DNA of 64,000 bases, taken from contig NZ_JAHSTT010000021.1 in NCBI RefSeq assembly GCF_019145205.1, positions 1 through 64,000 of the forward strand, in the 5' to 3' direction. The notes beneath the pieces are model-generated. The model had not been told where the DNA came from, did no database searches, and saw only the letters and a program-made list of their open reading frames with translations. The translations under genes were made by a program, and so were the position numbers. Positions 19,733 to 30,289 of this stretch are shown here, in pieces (the first letter of the stretch is position 1; each line of letters opens with the position of its first letter). This stretch comes from Pseudomonas khavaziana (GTDB lineage Bacteria > Pseudomonadota > Gammaproteobacteria > Pseudomonadales > Pseudomonadaceae).

Positions 19733-20770
19733 TTAATTCATTCGCTTATATTTCATCACGCTCAGCTTTGCCATATATATTGAGCTGATGATGGCTTCTG
19801 CCGTCTTGTTTCATTTGAACGGCTTGGCCGAATGTTCGTTGTGAGCCGTGATCAATTGGCGGATTGCGCCTTTCAGGTCAGTAACGCTTGTGAACACACC
19901 TCGATACAGAGCCCGTCTCTCTAACTGCGAAAACCATCACTCCACTGCGTTCAGCCAAGACGCGCTGGTCGGTGTGAAGTGCAGCTTGAAGCGCGGGTGT
20001 TTTTCCAACCAGGCCTTGATCGCAGCGGTTTTTTGGGTCGGACTGTTGTCCAGAATCACATGCAGATCCAGCTCGGCAGGCGTATTGCTATCAATCTGTC
20101 GGAGAAAATCCAAGAACTCCTTAGCTCGGTGCCGCTGGGTGATCCGGCCCATTACTTCACCCGTCATGATGACGAACGCGGCGTACAGGCTTGCCGTGCC
20201 ATGGCGCTTGTAATCATGGGTTCGCCGCTCAATCTGCTCAGGCCGAAGTTGCAGCATTGGCTGAGTACGATCCAGCGCCTGGATCTGGGTTTTCTCATCA
20301 ACTGAGAGCACCATGGCGTTGTCCGGAGGGCTCAGATAGAGCCCGACCACATCAATGACCTTTTCGGCGAAGTGCGGATCATTGCTGATCTTGAATGTCT
20401 TCAGTTGGTGCGGTTTGAGATCGGACGCCGCCCAGATTTGTCGAACTTGCCAGGTGGTAACGCGCGCGTATTTGGCCATCAACCGAACGCTCCAATGCGT
20501 TGCCTCCTTGGGAGTCCGCTGGGTTGTCAGGGGCAGGTTTTTTTGACTTTCTCAGCGCCCAGTTTCAGGGGCTGACCTCTACGCGGCAGGTCGCTCAGCC
20601 CCTCGATTCCCGACTCAAGGTCGCGTTTTGCAACTTGTACACCGTCGGTGAAGTGATCTGTAGCTGCCCACAGATGGCCATGGGCGTCACCCCTTCAGCG
20701 AGCGAAAAGAGGGGATCCGCGCCCGCTGGCCGAGGCTTTGCCCCAGCGTACTCATGCGCAACCAACTTTA
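19733..20770 (-). pseudogene. IS630 family transposase, broken
   Basis: Reads on the minus strand from an N-terminal HTH region (SLAEGVTPMAICGQLQITSP) through AKYARVTTWQVRQIWAASDL, the DDE motif VLSVDEKTQIQALDR, LHVILDNSPTQKTAAIKAWL and ASWLNAVE. A TGA after NAVE interrupts the last catalytic block (WFSQLERRALYRG), which continues in frame to TAA 19733. Additional lesions lie near 20480-20600. The VDEK, LDN and late E motifs identify the family. Confidence 0.85.
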
Positions 20771-20909
20771 AAGAGTAATTACGTCGGAGGGTTGCAGTGC
20801 AAAAGGAGCAATTGGTCGAGGCATGCGTGGGACCATCTCGAGGCGAGGGGCACGCAGTATATCTTTACACGTTAGAACGACACTAGGCAGCAGTAAACCA
20901 GCTCGTTGA

Positions 20910-21045
20910 TCTGTGCATGAATCAGCGTGGCATCGATGGTGGCTTGTCCCAGCGACAAGCCACGGTCGCCCAGATAGCCATTGATAACGCCAAGAATACC
21001 AGCGGCCAACTCGTGCTTTTCCAGCAGGCAATGGAAGTTATTGTG
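20910..21045 (-). mobile_element. IS5 transposase relic
   Basis: The minus strand encodes LLEKHELAAGILGVINGYLG and DRGLSLGQATIDATLIHAQ, the central part of the IS5-family transposase seen at 3600-3710. It stops ~65 bp before the region leading into the glycosyltransferase gene. Confidence 0.75.
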
Positions 21046-21185
21046 GATAAAAACACGAACGTTGACCTATAATTTGCAACTAAGCAATATTGACGTTCGC
21101 AGCCTAAAGATTGTCTATTGGCTTGGGAAGTGTTGATAGAGGACTGTGCGCATGGTGTAGGTACCTATTTCCTTTTGGAGTTAGC

Positions 21186-22232
21186 GTGCTGTCCGGAATT
21201 TGTTTAGTGTCAGGCAGCGATGCCTCGGAGGCTGGCGTGGGTAAATTTTTTGAAAGGCTTATGAAAGGTGGTAAGCAATCACACAAGCCCAATGTGCGGG
21301 AGGTTGACTATAGCCAGTATCCGACAAGTGAGAGCGTGCCTCGCAAGATTCATTACTTTTGGCAGGGACCTATTGCGCTTTTTCGAAAACATGTAAATGC
21401 GATCAATTCTACAGCTGAAATAAACAAAGCTAGCTATGAAGTTAGGCTACATGTTGTGCCGATTGAAGGAGAAAAGATTGCTGATTTCGATGCGCTACTC
21501 AAACATGTGAAGGTAAAGGATCTTCGCCAAGAACGTTGGTTTGCAGACTTCAAAAAAACCCCGCGCTATGCGCAGTTTCTGGCCTCCCGAGACGGTGAGA
21601 GAGCTCACCCTGCGTCTGGTGCCGATATTATAAAATCCGAACTAATACAACGTAAAGGCGGAGTTTGGAATGATGTTGATAACAAACCACTCAAACCTTT
21701 ACCAGCCGCACTGTCGGTTCCGAAGGGGAAAGTCTTGACGGCAGGCCCCGTCACGTTTAATCGATGGGGTGAAGTATTAGGCTTTCACTCAAGTTCCTTC
21801 GCCACGCACCGGGGGAACGATGTTTTGAGCGCTATAAATGTTGAAAGTTTTAATAAGTTCCATCAGCTCAAAAATGTTATTTATAGGATTCATCCTCAAA
21901 CAGACAACCCGGATGAACATTTTCGCATGATTTCTGAAACAGCAGGCTCTTTGCACTTTTCAAGGGCGCTTATGAATGTTGATCCTGTGCTTCGAAAAGA
22001 AATAGCTGACTTAGCGACCAAGGGCGAGCACTTCAACCAGTCTTTGGTTATATTTGATCAATATATTGAGCCCGTTGTTACTACGGGAGCGGGATTCTTG
22101 GATAAGAAACAATTAGAGACGGCAGTTATAGCTATGTCTGGGCAGAATGCGGTATTTGCCGATGATCCAAATGCTGTTGTTCTATTGCGAGATAAGGCGA
22201 AACGGGGTGAGAAAGTTCATATTGTAATTTGA
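21186..22232 (+). CDS. TcdA/TcdB-type glycosyltransferase toxin or effector
   Basis: The frame opens at TTG 21111, but the GTG at 21186 has GGAG about 7 nt upstream and is the preferred start (348 aa). After a short hydrophobic stretch comes VPRKIHYFWQGPI, the N-terminal sugar-nucleotide fold strand of GT32/GT44-type enzymes, then ASGADIIKSELIQRKGGVWN with the metal-binding DxD (D163 and D165 from GTG) immediately after. This is the pattern of the glucosyltransferase domain of large clostridial toxins, which modify small GTPases using UDP-sugars. Family membership is read from the motifs; target and sugar are unknown. At ~350 residues it is a stand-alone catalytic domain as in injected effectors. 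The upstream extension would give a signal-peptide-like N-terminus, so the export route depends on the start. TATAAT at 21068-21073 may be a -10 box. Confidence 0.72.
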   Translation: MLSGICLVSGSDASEAGVGKFFERLMKGGKQSHKPNVREVDYSQYPTSESVPRKIHYFWQGPIALFRKHVNAINSTAEINKASYEVRLHVVPIEGEKIADFDALLKHVKVKDLRQERWFADFKKTPRYAQFLASRDGERAHPASGADIIKSELIQRKGGVWNDVDNKPLKPLPAALSVPKGKVLTAGPVTFNRWGEVLGFHSSSFATHRGNDVLSAINVESFNKFHQLKNVIYRIHPQTDNPDEHFRMISETAGSLHFSRALMNVDPVLRKEIADLATKGEHFNQSLVIFDQYIEPVVTTGAGFLDKKQLETAVIAMSGQNAVFADDPNAVVLLRDKAKRGEKVHIVI

Positions 22233-22320
22233 GCTCCGTGCGTTGAGGAGGAGTGCTGTATACAATCTATAATCCACGCAGAGATATTCGGTACCTGAAT
22301 TCAACACATAAGTGCAACGC

Positions 22321-22510
22321 TCACCCCGCATACACTTCATACGGTGCCTTCCAACTCAGGCGTTTGCGAGGGCGGAAATTGATCTTCGCTACTACCTGGT
22401 TTACCGCGGCCACGGTCAGCTTGCTGAAGTCACGGCCCTTGGGGAAATACTGACGAAGCAAGCCATTGGTAATTTCATTCACTCCGCGCTGGCAGGACGC
22501 ATATGGGGCG
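22321..22510 (-). mobile_element. IS30 family transposase C-terminal relic
   Basis: Minus strand reads NEITNGLLRQYFPKGRDFSK followed by LTVAAVNQVVAKINFRPRKR and a TGA at 22321. The N..NGLLRQYFPKG..F and LN.RPRK.L blocks are diagnostic of IS30 transposases. The rest of the gene is absent. Confidence 0.85.
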
Positions 22511-22960
22511 ACAAAATACGCCTGGCAACGGCTCTTGTGCGCGATACGTTCATGGCCTGTCGGTAAAGCCAGACGCTGAGCTGGTGACCAAAGTGCTGGA
22601 TATGGCTTACGAGCGGCGTGGCAGGCCTTCGGATCTGCCATTCCACTCGGACCAGGGATCGCAATATGCAAGCCGACTCTTTCGTCAGCGGTTGTGGCGA
22701 TACCGCATGCGCCAGAGCATGAGTCGACGAGGAAACTGCTGGGATAACGCACCGATGGAGCGCGTATTTCGCAGCTTGAAAACAGAATGGATACCGACCC
22801 TAGGCTATCGAACTGCGCAGGAAGCACAGCGCGATATCAGCCATTTTTTTGATGCATCGCTACAACTGGGTTCCGCCTCACCAATTCAACGATGGGTTGG
22901 CGTCAGCGCGGGCCGAGGAAAAACTTAACGTCGTGTCCGGGATTAGTTGACCACTACAAG
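22511..22960 (+). mobile_element. IS3 family OrfB C-terminal relic with right end
   Basis: Encodes LPFHSDQGSQYASRLFRQRL, MSRRGNCWDNAPMERVFRSL and KTEWIPTLGYRTAQEA, the last two DDE blocks of an IS3 transposase. It shifts frame near 22850 and reaches the end sequence gtcgtgtccgggattagttgacc at about 22930-22955. The same end occurs reversed at 42860. Confidence 0.85.
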
Positions 22961-23214
22961 GCATTCGCGCGTTGTTCGCGATAAAAGCTAGGGCGGGAAG
23001 TTAGTGTGTAACAAGCGAGGCCGTGGACTCGCGCTGATTAAGGATGTGACGAATGTCAGACGGGAGGACCATTCGAGCGTGGCACGTGCCACCACGAAGG
23101 ACAAGGTTGTCGCTTGCCATGAGGAAAGCTACCTGTTTTTTTTGATTTGTAGCAGTATTTTGTAGCAAAACCATGGCTATGGCCCAAAAATTCATGTATT
23201 TACTGGGCTTGTAG

Positions 23215-23712
23215 ACGCTGTATGGAAAGTTTCTCCTTTGGCGCAATCAGGCCATATTCGGCGACCAAACCACGAATCTGATTAGCTTTGGCAGTCCGCT
23301 GTTTGATTAAGCTAGCCCGGATGCGGTGTGTCGCCTGAATATCCTGTTGCTCAACGGTCTTGACTGCGCAGGACGCATACTGGGCGGCTCATGGCCTCAC
23401 AGATTGCCTCGGCATCGTTGGCGTGGTTTTTGTTACTCTTGACGTACAGCTTGACAAACTGATGTGCGATCAGCTCAACCCGATATCTACGAGCCTGTAG
23501 CTGTCGCGCTCAGTGGTGCGCAGCGCCACAACTTCCATTGCGATCTCGCAACCGGGTTCGGTCTTCTCTAGCACCGCTTTTAGCCAGCATTCACCGGATA
23601 ACCGTTTTCGCCAGACGGGCTGTTTATGATCATCTACATCGTGGATCTGAAACACGTTCTTGGCCAAGTCTACCCCAATACGCATAAGCTTCATATTTGG
23701 ACTCCTTTTCAT
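23215..23712 (-). pseudogene. IS110 family transposase, N-terminal relic
   Basis: From ATG 23712 the minus strand reads MKRSPNMKLMRIGVDLAKNV FQIHDVDD, the DEDD-type N-terminus of IS110 transposases, followed by AVLEKTEPGCEIAMEV. A stop near 23470 and several more thereafter destroy the frame; fragments such as HIRATRRTATG-like regions can only be guessed. The C-terminal catalytic half is missing. Confidence 0.75.
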
Positions 23713-23780
23713 GGCTGACTGTCGTTTGCACCTTCAGTCTGGCACTTCAAGATGCAGAGGCGAGGAGGGAGTCCATCCCA

Positions 23781-24075
23781 TTGTTTCGGGTAATCAAACG
23801 CCAGTTTGACTATGAAAAGTGCGCTTTCGGGGCTTGGCCAAGAACACCGCGCAACAGACCACGCTATTTGTCCTGTCAAACCTGTGGATGATGCGGAAAC
23901 GGCTGTTGGTTGCAGGAGAGGTGCGCCTGGGATGCGCGAACTGCCCGAAAAAAGGTGCTGTTCGAGGAAACAATCAATTAAGAGGAGCCAAAGGTCTGAT
24001 TCTTGGCAGGCCGCAGATTTTTTGAACCCCAAATGGCTGGCGCATCAAAAAATCGGTGGGTGCTTCAGACCTTCC
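23781..24075 (+). mobile_element. IS5 3' relic with right end at CTAA
   Basis: Encodes the IS5 transposase tail (LFRVIKRQFDYEKCAF, then RGLAKNTAQQTTLFVLSNLW in the next frame) and ends with CTTCAGACCTTCC followed by CTAA (24076-24079), a YTAR site. Confidence 0.82.
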
Positions 24076-24179
24076 CTAAGGATGCTTTGACATGGCTGAA
24101 TGTCGTCGGGTTATCCAGTCGCCAGCCCCTTACAAAAAAGACGCGCGTCGAATCTGCTCTGTCCACTTCTCTTTCAACC

Positions 24180-24590
24180 CTTTCGATCGTTGCAGTCTTT
24201 TGCAACGGCCGTTCCTGCATTATATATGCACCTCACCTGCGTTCGCCAACAGATATTGGCGGCCCATCCACAGGTACGACAGAGCAAACAAGGTCACCAT
24301 CTGCGCGGTATTCTTGGCGAAGCCCGAAAGCCTACCTTAACATAATCAAACTGACGTTTAATTTACCCGAAACAGATGCAGCCCTTAACACGCGGCATCG
24401 CCATCAATAGGTAAGCGGGACGGCCACCTTCGTTCTACGGATGCTAGAACTCAAGCAGGGCGATTGTACCTATCCATCGCACCACCAGATCCACCTCGAT
24501 TTGGAAAAGATTTCTTGCGAGTATTTTTTTGCGCCTGCCAGCGTACTCTGCGTCGGCGCCATTACCGAAAAGCACGACGATTAGTGCCTG
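24180..24590 (-). mobile_element. IS5 relic, internally deleted
   Basis: On the minus strand both the C-terminal block (NTAQMVTLFALSYLWM region, about 24260-24330) and the N-terminal block (RYAGRRKKI.. and EVDLVVRWIGTIALLEF, about 24440-24560) of the IS5 transposase can be read, but the middle is missing. No clear ends were found. It abuts the leader of the large toxin-like gene. Confidence 0.65.
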
Positions 24591-24709
24591 GTCCTTTGGT
24601 CGAATTTAGAGTTTATAATTTTCAAGTTAAGTAGGCTCTTCTATACTCAGCGCATGGGCGCGCCTACTTTCCGATTTTTCTATGTTAAATCTTAACTTGG
24701 AGACGATTG

Positions 24710-27700
24710 ATGCTTTATGCCGACCAACTAGACACCACCAAAAAAACAGTGAACGCACGAGCGGACATAGCTACCCTAAATGATAACAACACAAAAGCGC
24801 ATGGAGCGAACCTCTCACCGACAACGAATGGCCTTGGAGAGGTGCGTTCGGCTATGTCGTCATTGCATAGGCTGACTCAAAGTGTCGACATGGGCAGGAA
24901 AGGCATGACGGAGCCCGTTCTCAGTTCAACCGCGTCGCAGGTAGATTTCTTTAAACTGGGCTTTCAAGACGCGATCGGGCCGCACCAGAAAAATATTCTG
25001 AAAGACTGTGTGCTACAGGCGTCTCTCGAGCTTCTGCTTGAAACAGCACTGAAGCTGACAAGGATGAATAAAAATACAACCGAAACATTTGTGCCAGTAA
25101 TTAAGTTAATTCGAGAAATACGCACAGTATTAATCGGCGAGCACAGTAACCTAGCTAACCTTTCGATGGAACTTAGAGATGCCATAAATGTTGCCCGGAC
25201 CAGCCTTAAGGATATCTGTCCAGATTCCTCGATTTTGAGGGCGGCCGATATTCTCTGCGATTTAGCAGATATATTGCACAAAGGGCTAACATCACCTGAT
25301 TTAAGCGACCTTAAAGAACCGTTGCAGAAGTTGGCGGTAATTACTGAGCTGTCACCGATCTGCTCCGTCATGATGCCGTTGCTAGAGCTGGGCTCACAGT
25401 TTCAAAAATGGAATAGCGAGAAAATAACAGACCAAGACTTGCTTCGATCTCTCTTGGAGAATATTTTGCCAGAACAGCTATCTTTGCTGTTTAGGATGGG
25501 AGAAAAAATATCCGATGCTGTACAGTCCGGAAGGCTACATGTGGAAAGATTGCCAGCATGGCCGGGAATCGAGGATAAAATGGGCTGCCTGCAGTGGTTG
25601 AAAATAGCATTCAATAACCATTCTTTGCGAGAAGTGCTTGCAACGGCAGATAGCCGTTGGCTAATGGAAATACTTAAGTACGATGCAGAGGAAGCTGAAT
25701 ACGCGCAAAAATACCTCCTGCAATACGTACAACCCCTCCTTCATTTCCCGACGCACGGCCCAATATGGGAGCAGGTGACGGCATTGACAAAAATCCCGGG
25801 GCTTTCAGAAATATTTACGCAAGCAGATATCTGTTTAAATGACAATCTCGGGGTTTTGGGTTCTTTACTAAAAGACAATACTACGCTATCCCAGTTAGGG
25901 GGGCTGATGACAACACCTGGCGCCGTCGAAAAAGGCTGGGAAGCGTTAAAGTTCGTTGATACCCGCAAATCGCTGATGGTAGTAAAAAATATGGGTCTTG
26001 CGGTGCTGGAAAAGACTTTTGGTTTGGCCACCGATGCAGCGAGGGCTACTTGGTTTGTCGTGAAAAAAGGACACGACTTCTGGGAAAGCGCCTATTCAGC
26101 CGGGCAGTCGCTCAGTGATCCGGTCAGGTTATATCGCGACGTCTTCTCGTTCATACGAGATGATATAAAAAATAGTCCATCTGATTATCAAAACGCCACA
26201 GTTGAAACGTTGCTCGCGACCCTGGCTGTTGTGATAAAAAGCTTCGGCGGCAATCATGTTTCAGTTAATTGGAAAGGAAACACCGCGGAATGGTTGAACG
26301 CATATGCAGAGGCAGACCCACAAAAGCTATCCGCTATTGACAAAATTCTGATGTACACCGTATTGGAGCCTAGGATTATACTTGAAGTGAAACATGCAAT
26401 ACAGCAGGAGGACGCAGTTCAGGCCAGACAATTGCTGGAGCCGCTCAGTGACGCGTTGAAGTCATACGCTGGCGGTTCATCTTTTCTGCATAAAATAGCG
26501 AGTCTATTGCCATACATCCCCGCAATTGCTGAAGCATGGAAAGAAATTCTCGATATCGATCGAGATGATAGAAAAAAACTTCGAAGTGAGTTTCAGCAGC
26601 AAAGCGGGATACTTATCGACATTTTACACAATAGTCCAAAAGATGTATCTCCTGAAACAATGGAGTTTCGCCAGAAGTCTATTACATCCCTATATGAAAA
26701 ATTAAGCGTCGTACAACAGAAGTGCGGAGAGCGCCCCGATAAGATAAGTTTGTTACAAGTCGAGCTGGACGCAATGAAAGCCGCTCTGGAATCTCAAGGC
26801 GATGAAATTAGGAATCGATTAACAAACGAGTTGTTCCTGGTACAAAACAGCTTAGATCATCTGAGAAACGAACGACAGCGTAAGGAATTATCGGCAGATT
26901 CAATCCCTCAACTCCTAGCCGTACAAGAAAATCTACTTACAGAAGTTCGAAAAACGCTAGTGCAAGAAGGTGTATCTTCTGCTGAAATTATGTTAGCGCA
27001 GTTGCAGAAAATGACAGCGATACTGAACTCCCCGACAATACAATTCACCTTGACAGATATTGGATCTACCATAACGTTTGCTACGGAGGTCCTAGCGAAA
27101 TTGGCAAAAAGCAAGAAACCAAACGTGGTAGCTGTCAGATGTGAGCTAGCTACGATGCTGAGGAATGAGGCGTCAGATAGGCTGGTTGATGCAGTTCACT
27201 GGACAAAAAAACAACTGATGCAGTTTTGCACAAAAGAAGTGGAGCTAGTACCGGAGGACAAGGCCCTGGGTCTGTTCTTGATAGAAAGGGATTTATCTAC
27301 AGAGCAGTTAGCAACAGGGGGCGCTGTTGGGGCTGCATCCGCCACGCTATTATCAGCCTTGTTTCTATTTTGTTTTGAAGAAGGCTCGTTGAGTTGTAAG
27401 CCACGTATGAAGGCATCAGGCGGCAATAAGGAAAGTCGTCAGCGGACGCTAACTTTGCCGCAGTCGGGTGCGTATTTTTCTCATTCTATGCTGCGAAATC
27501 AAGACAGTAGCAATTTGAAAAAGTATCTAAAGTTGGCTCTTCCAATACTAGTCGGTGCTGTAGCAGGAGTGGGGATTGCAGCGACGGTTAAACCAGCTAT
27601 TCGCGAAAAATATCGCGAAGATGGTATGACAAGTGCGAACGATCCAGCTCGTATAGCTGAAATAGGCGAGAGCCTGTATACATTCAAGGAGAATGGAATA

Positions 27701-30289
27701 GATTTTGGGATATATTTGTCAGAGGACAACGTTAATGCAATTAAGGAAAGCCCTCAAAACCGTCTTCCTAAGCGCTCGTATATGAGGCAAATAGTGCTTG
27801 GAGTGAAGGAAGAGCAGCGTAGAAAGGTTAGAATACAGAAACGAGAAGACCAATCAGTGCAGCCTGCGCCTAAGTCAGAGCAGAGGAATGCTTCAGGTTA
27901 TTATCTGCCCGTAAATAACGAGTCAGCTGCAGACTACCAGTCAGAGATAGTTGATTTATCGAAGTTATCACGTTTTAGACGTCGAGTATACTACGGCTAC
28001 GCAAAGCAAGAGCCCGACCATTTCTATCTTCCTGGTTCACCGGAAAGAGACTCAGTCATTAGTGAGTTTGATTTTGCCTTATGTGATTCGGCAGAGGATA
28101 TCTTGGAAAAATATTTGCGTTATTTGTACTCTGGCTATGGCGGCGGCATTTCCTACGACAATATCCTCATAAATGATATTGGTATAAAATACAAAACAAG
28201 TAACGACTGGACTATTGTAACGCCCAAGCAATTGGTTACCGGGCAGGCAGAGGGTATTTTAAAAGCACGTGAGGGTTCGATTATTAGTTCAGCAAATGCT
28301 TTAAGAGAAAAAGATTACTCATTTCCCAGCAATTATCCTGAGACGTTAAAAACCAAACTCAAAGCAGCAAAATTTTGGAGTGAAACTACGGATAAAATTA
28401 TAAAAAAGTTGACGAACAGTGAGCTGGTGCGTGCGCATGCAATGAAAATAAGAGCAAGGGTTGAGCTGGCTATTAGTGTCAATAGTGAAGAAGATATCTC
28501 AAAAAATGAGATGGCTGAAAAACTTAGCAGAGCCAAACCCGTCATGTACAAGGGGCGGCTTGTGGCCGGTATGTTTGTTATTCCACATACTAATAACAGT
28601 AGAAAAGTAAAACTTTATAGTATCAACCCACAATTTAAGGCCGTTGAAACTGAAACTGATCAAAATATCATGCATCATTTAAATGAATCGCTGAAAACCG
28701 AAATTCTTAAAGGATATCATGGGGAGATTTCGAACTCGCTTTTCAAGCCTATCTATGGCGCCCCTAATATGGATCCCATTTTTCATGCCTGGACAGATAA
28801 AACAAATGGAATTGAAAATATTCTGCTTAAACATATAACGGATAAAATCTATAGGGACGTCGATTTAATGACTGTTTCCGCTGGAGAGCAATACCTTCTA
28901 CATGGTCTTGAAATTCTAAAATGGGGGATGCGTATAGCCTCGGTGCCTCTAGGCATGAAAGGGGCAGGAATCGCAGCTTTGATAGAGTCCCTCGCCGGTA
29001 TAATCCAAGCACAACTGTCAAATAACAAAGATCACGCTGAGGAGTATATACAGGAAGCATGCTGGGGGATCGTTTTTGAAATTGTTGGTGGTCCAAGCAT
29101 AGAAATGTTGACTAAACTTGGAGCAAGGGGTTTAAAAGAAGTAAGTGAAAAAATCAACAAAATCATAAGAAAAATTAAAAACGCCCCCTCTGAAAAAGTT
29201 GCGAAACGTGAGCTTAACGTATTTAGCGACTTTGTTTCGGAGCAGCAAAACATACAAGTATCCATAAAAAACAAGAAAGTGCACGAAGACTATCAACGCT
29301 CATCAAACGCCCTTGAGCTAAAGCCCGGTATTTCTGATGAGTTTAAACGTGGATATGATGCGGTTTCCAATCCCGGTGTTTTGCAAAATGATGTTGCTGA
29401 AAAACTTCCGGGCCATCTCAAGTACGATATATTTAAGTTGATGGCGAGTTTTATTGATAATAAGGCCAAGTTATCTAACGAACAACTTGGAGCTTTAAAA
29501 AAATATATTGAGCACCGCCATGCGCAGTATCTCGAAAATAAAGCCGATACCATCATGAATAAAATTGGAAAAAGTTTCAAAACTAAGATTCTTTCATCAC
29601 ATAATCTGTCGCAAGGCGCACTATTTGTGTCCGCCCAACGATTTGGTATAAATAGAGAGGGTCGTTGCTTTCCATTGACTATTATTTCATTATGCAGTTT
29701 TGCGGCTGGAAAATCAGACGACTTCTATAAAAATATAAATTTCATTCGCACTGCAGATATTTCTAACAAAAATAAAATCAACAGCTATATGCGTAATATT
29801 GATGCCCTGCACATTGAAAGAAAGGTCGGCCGTTCGGGGCAGTATGTTAATGAGTTCAAAGATGGGGGAGTTGTGATAAAGTTTTCTCCCGATGAGATTG
29901 CGAATAAATTAACGTCGGCCGACAATGCAACCTCCCAGAAATATTTTCAAATAATAACCCCAGGTAACGCATCAAAGAGTGGGCATGCCATGAGCGTGGG
30001 ATTTAATATTAATCAAGGGAGCAAAAGGTATCAATTTTATGACCCTAATACCGGCGAGATAGTGTTTAGCGATAGAGATGCATTCACCGGCTATGTGAGA
30101 AAATATTTAAAAGATGCGGAAGTCGTTAAGACCAGTAATGCCGAGATCATAAATGGCAAGCCAACATATGAGCTTCGGGAACTTGATGCAGCTTCCATGC
30201 ACGCCGATCTTTCGTTCAGGTCTGGCCTTGACTTTATATCTTTTAAAGATATGCTCAATTTATTAGAAAAAAATTCAAAGTATCCCTGA
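24710..30289 (+). CDS. Giant toxin-like protein with YopT-type C58 protease domain
   Basis: ATG 24710 is chosen because GGAG lies 7 nt before it (an in-frame TTG precedes by 3 nt). The protein has 1859 residues. Residues 1 to ~860 are mostly helical with charged repeats. Two hydrophobic segments follow (about 865-892, GAASATLLSALFLF, and 940-965, LALPILVGAVAGVGIAAT), separated by a basic loop, resembling a membrane-insertion hairpin. A mixed region (~1000-1500) precedes a C-terminal domain with GRCFPLT (Cys1653), SGHAMSVG (His1759) and FYDPNTGE (Asp1778), the triad layout of YopT/AvrPphB cysteine proteases (peptidase C58), which cleave host GTPases or kinases. No lesion interrupts 5.6 kb. There is no signal peptide. 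An IS5 end begins at the stop codon, so the natural C-terminus may be slightly altered. Confidence 0.78.
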   Translation: MLYADQLDTTKKTVNARADIATLNDNNTKAHGANLSPTTNGLGEVRSAMSSLHRLTQSVDMGRKGMTEPVLSSTASQVDFFKLGFQDAIGPHQKNILKDCVLQASLELLLETALKLTRMNKNTTETFVPVIKLIREIRTVLIGEHSNLANLSMELRDAINVARTSLKDICPDSSILRAADILCDLADILHKGLTSPDLSDLKEPLQKLAVITELSPICSVMMPLLELGSQFQKWNSEKITDQDLLRSLLENILPEQLSLLFRMGEKISDAVQSGRLHVERLPAWPGIEDKMGCLQWLKIAFNNHSLREVLATADSRWLMEILKYDAEEAEYAQKYLLQYVQPLLHFPTHGPIWEQVTALTKIPGLSEIFTQADICLNDNLGVLGSLLKDNTTLSQLGGLMTTPGAVEKGWEALKFVDTRKSLMVVKNMGLAVLEKTFGLATDAARATWFVVKKGHDFWESAYSAGQSLSDPVRLYRDVFSFIRDDIKNSPSDYQNATVETLLATLAVVIKSFGGNHVSVNWKGNTAEWLNAYAEADPQKLSAIDKILMYTVLEPRIILEVKHAIQQEDAVQARQLLEPLSDALKSYAGGSSFLHKIASLLPYIPAIAEAWKEILDIDRDDRKKLRSEFQQQSGILIDILHNSPKDVSPETMEFRQKSITSLYEKLSVVQQKCGERPDKISLLQVELDAMKAALESQGDEIRNRLTNELFLVQNSLDHLRNERQRKELSADSIPQLLAVQENLLTEVRKTLVQEGVSSAEIMLAQLQKMTAILNSPTIQFTLTDIGSTITFATEVLAKLAKSKKPNVVAVRCELATMLRNEASDRLVDAVHWTKKQLMQFCTKEVELVPEDKALGLFLIERDLSTEQLATGGAVGAASATLLSALFLFCFEEGSLSCKPRMKASGGNKESRQRTLTLPQSGAYFSHSMLRNQDSSNLKKYLKLALPILVGAVAGVGIAATVKPAIREKYREDGMTSANDPARIAEIGESLYTFKENGIDFGIYLSEDNVNAIKESPQNRLPKRSYMRQIVLGVKEEQRRKVRIQKREDQSVQPAPKSEQRNASGYYLPVNNESAADYQSEIVDLSKLSRFRRRVYYGYAKQEPDHFYLPGSPERDSVISEFDFALCDSAEDILEKYLRYLYSGYGGGISYDNILINDIGIKYKTSNDWTIVTPKQLVTGQAEGILKAREGSIISSANALREKDYSFPSNYPETLKTKLKAAKFWSETTDKIIKKLTNSELVRAHAMKIRARVELAISVNSEEDISKNEMAEKLSRAKPVMYKGRLVAGMFVIPHTNNSRKVKLYSINPQFKAVETETDQNIMHHLNESLKTEILKGYHGEISNSLFKPIYGAPNMDPIFHAWTDKTNGIENILLKHITDKIYRDVDLMTVSAGEQYLLHGLEILKWGMRIASVPLGMKGAGIAALIESLAGIIQAQLSNNKDHAEEYIQEACWGIVFEIVGGPSIEMLTKLGARGLKEVSEKINKIIRKIKNAPSEKVAKRELNVFSDFVSEQQNIQVSIKNKKVHEDYQRSSNALELKPGISDEFKRGYDAVSNPGVLQNDVAEKLPGHLKYDIFKLMASFIDNKAKLSNEQLGALKKYIEHRHAQYLENKADTIMNKIGKSFKTKILSSHNLSQGALFVSAQRFGINREGRCFPLTIISLCSFAAGKSDDFYKNINFIRTADISNKNKINSYMRNIDALHIERKVGRSGQYVNEFKDGGVVIKFSPDEIANKLTSADNATSQKYFQIITPGNASKSGHAMSVGFNINQGSKRYQFYDPNTGEIVFSDRDAFTGYVRKYLKDAEVVKTSNAEIINGKPTYELRELDAASMHADLSFRSGLDFISFKDMLNLLEKNSKYP

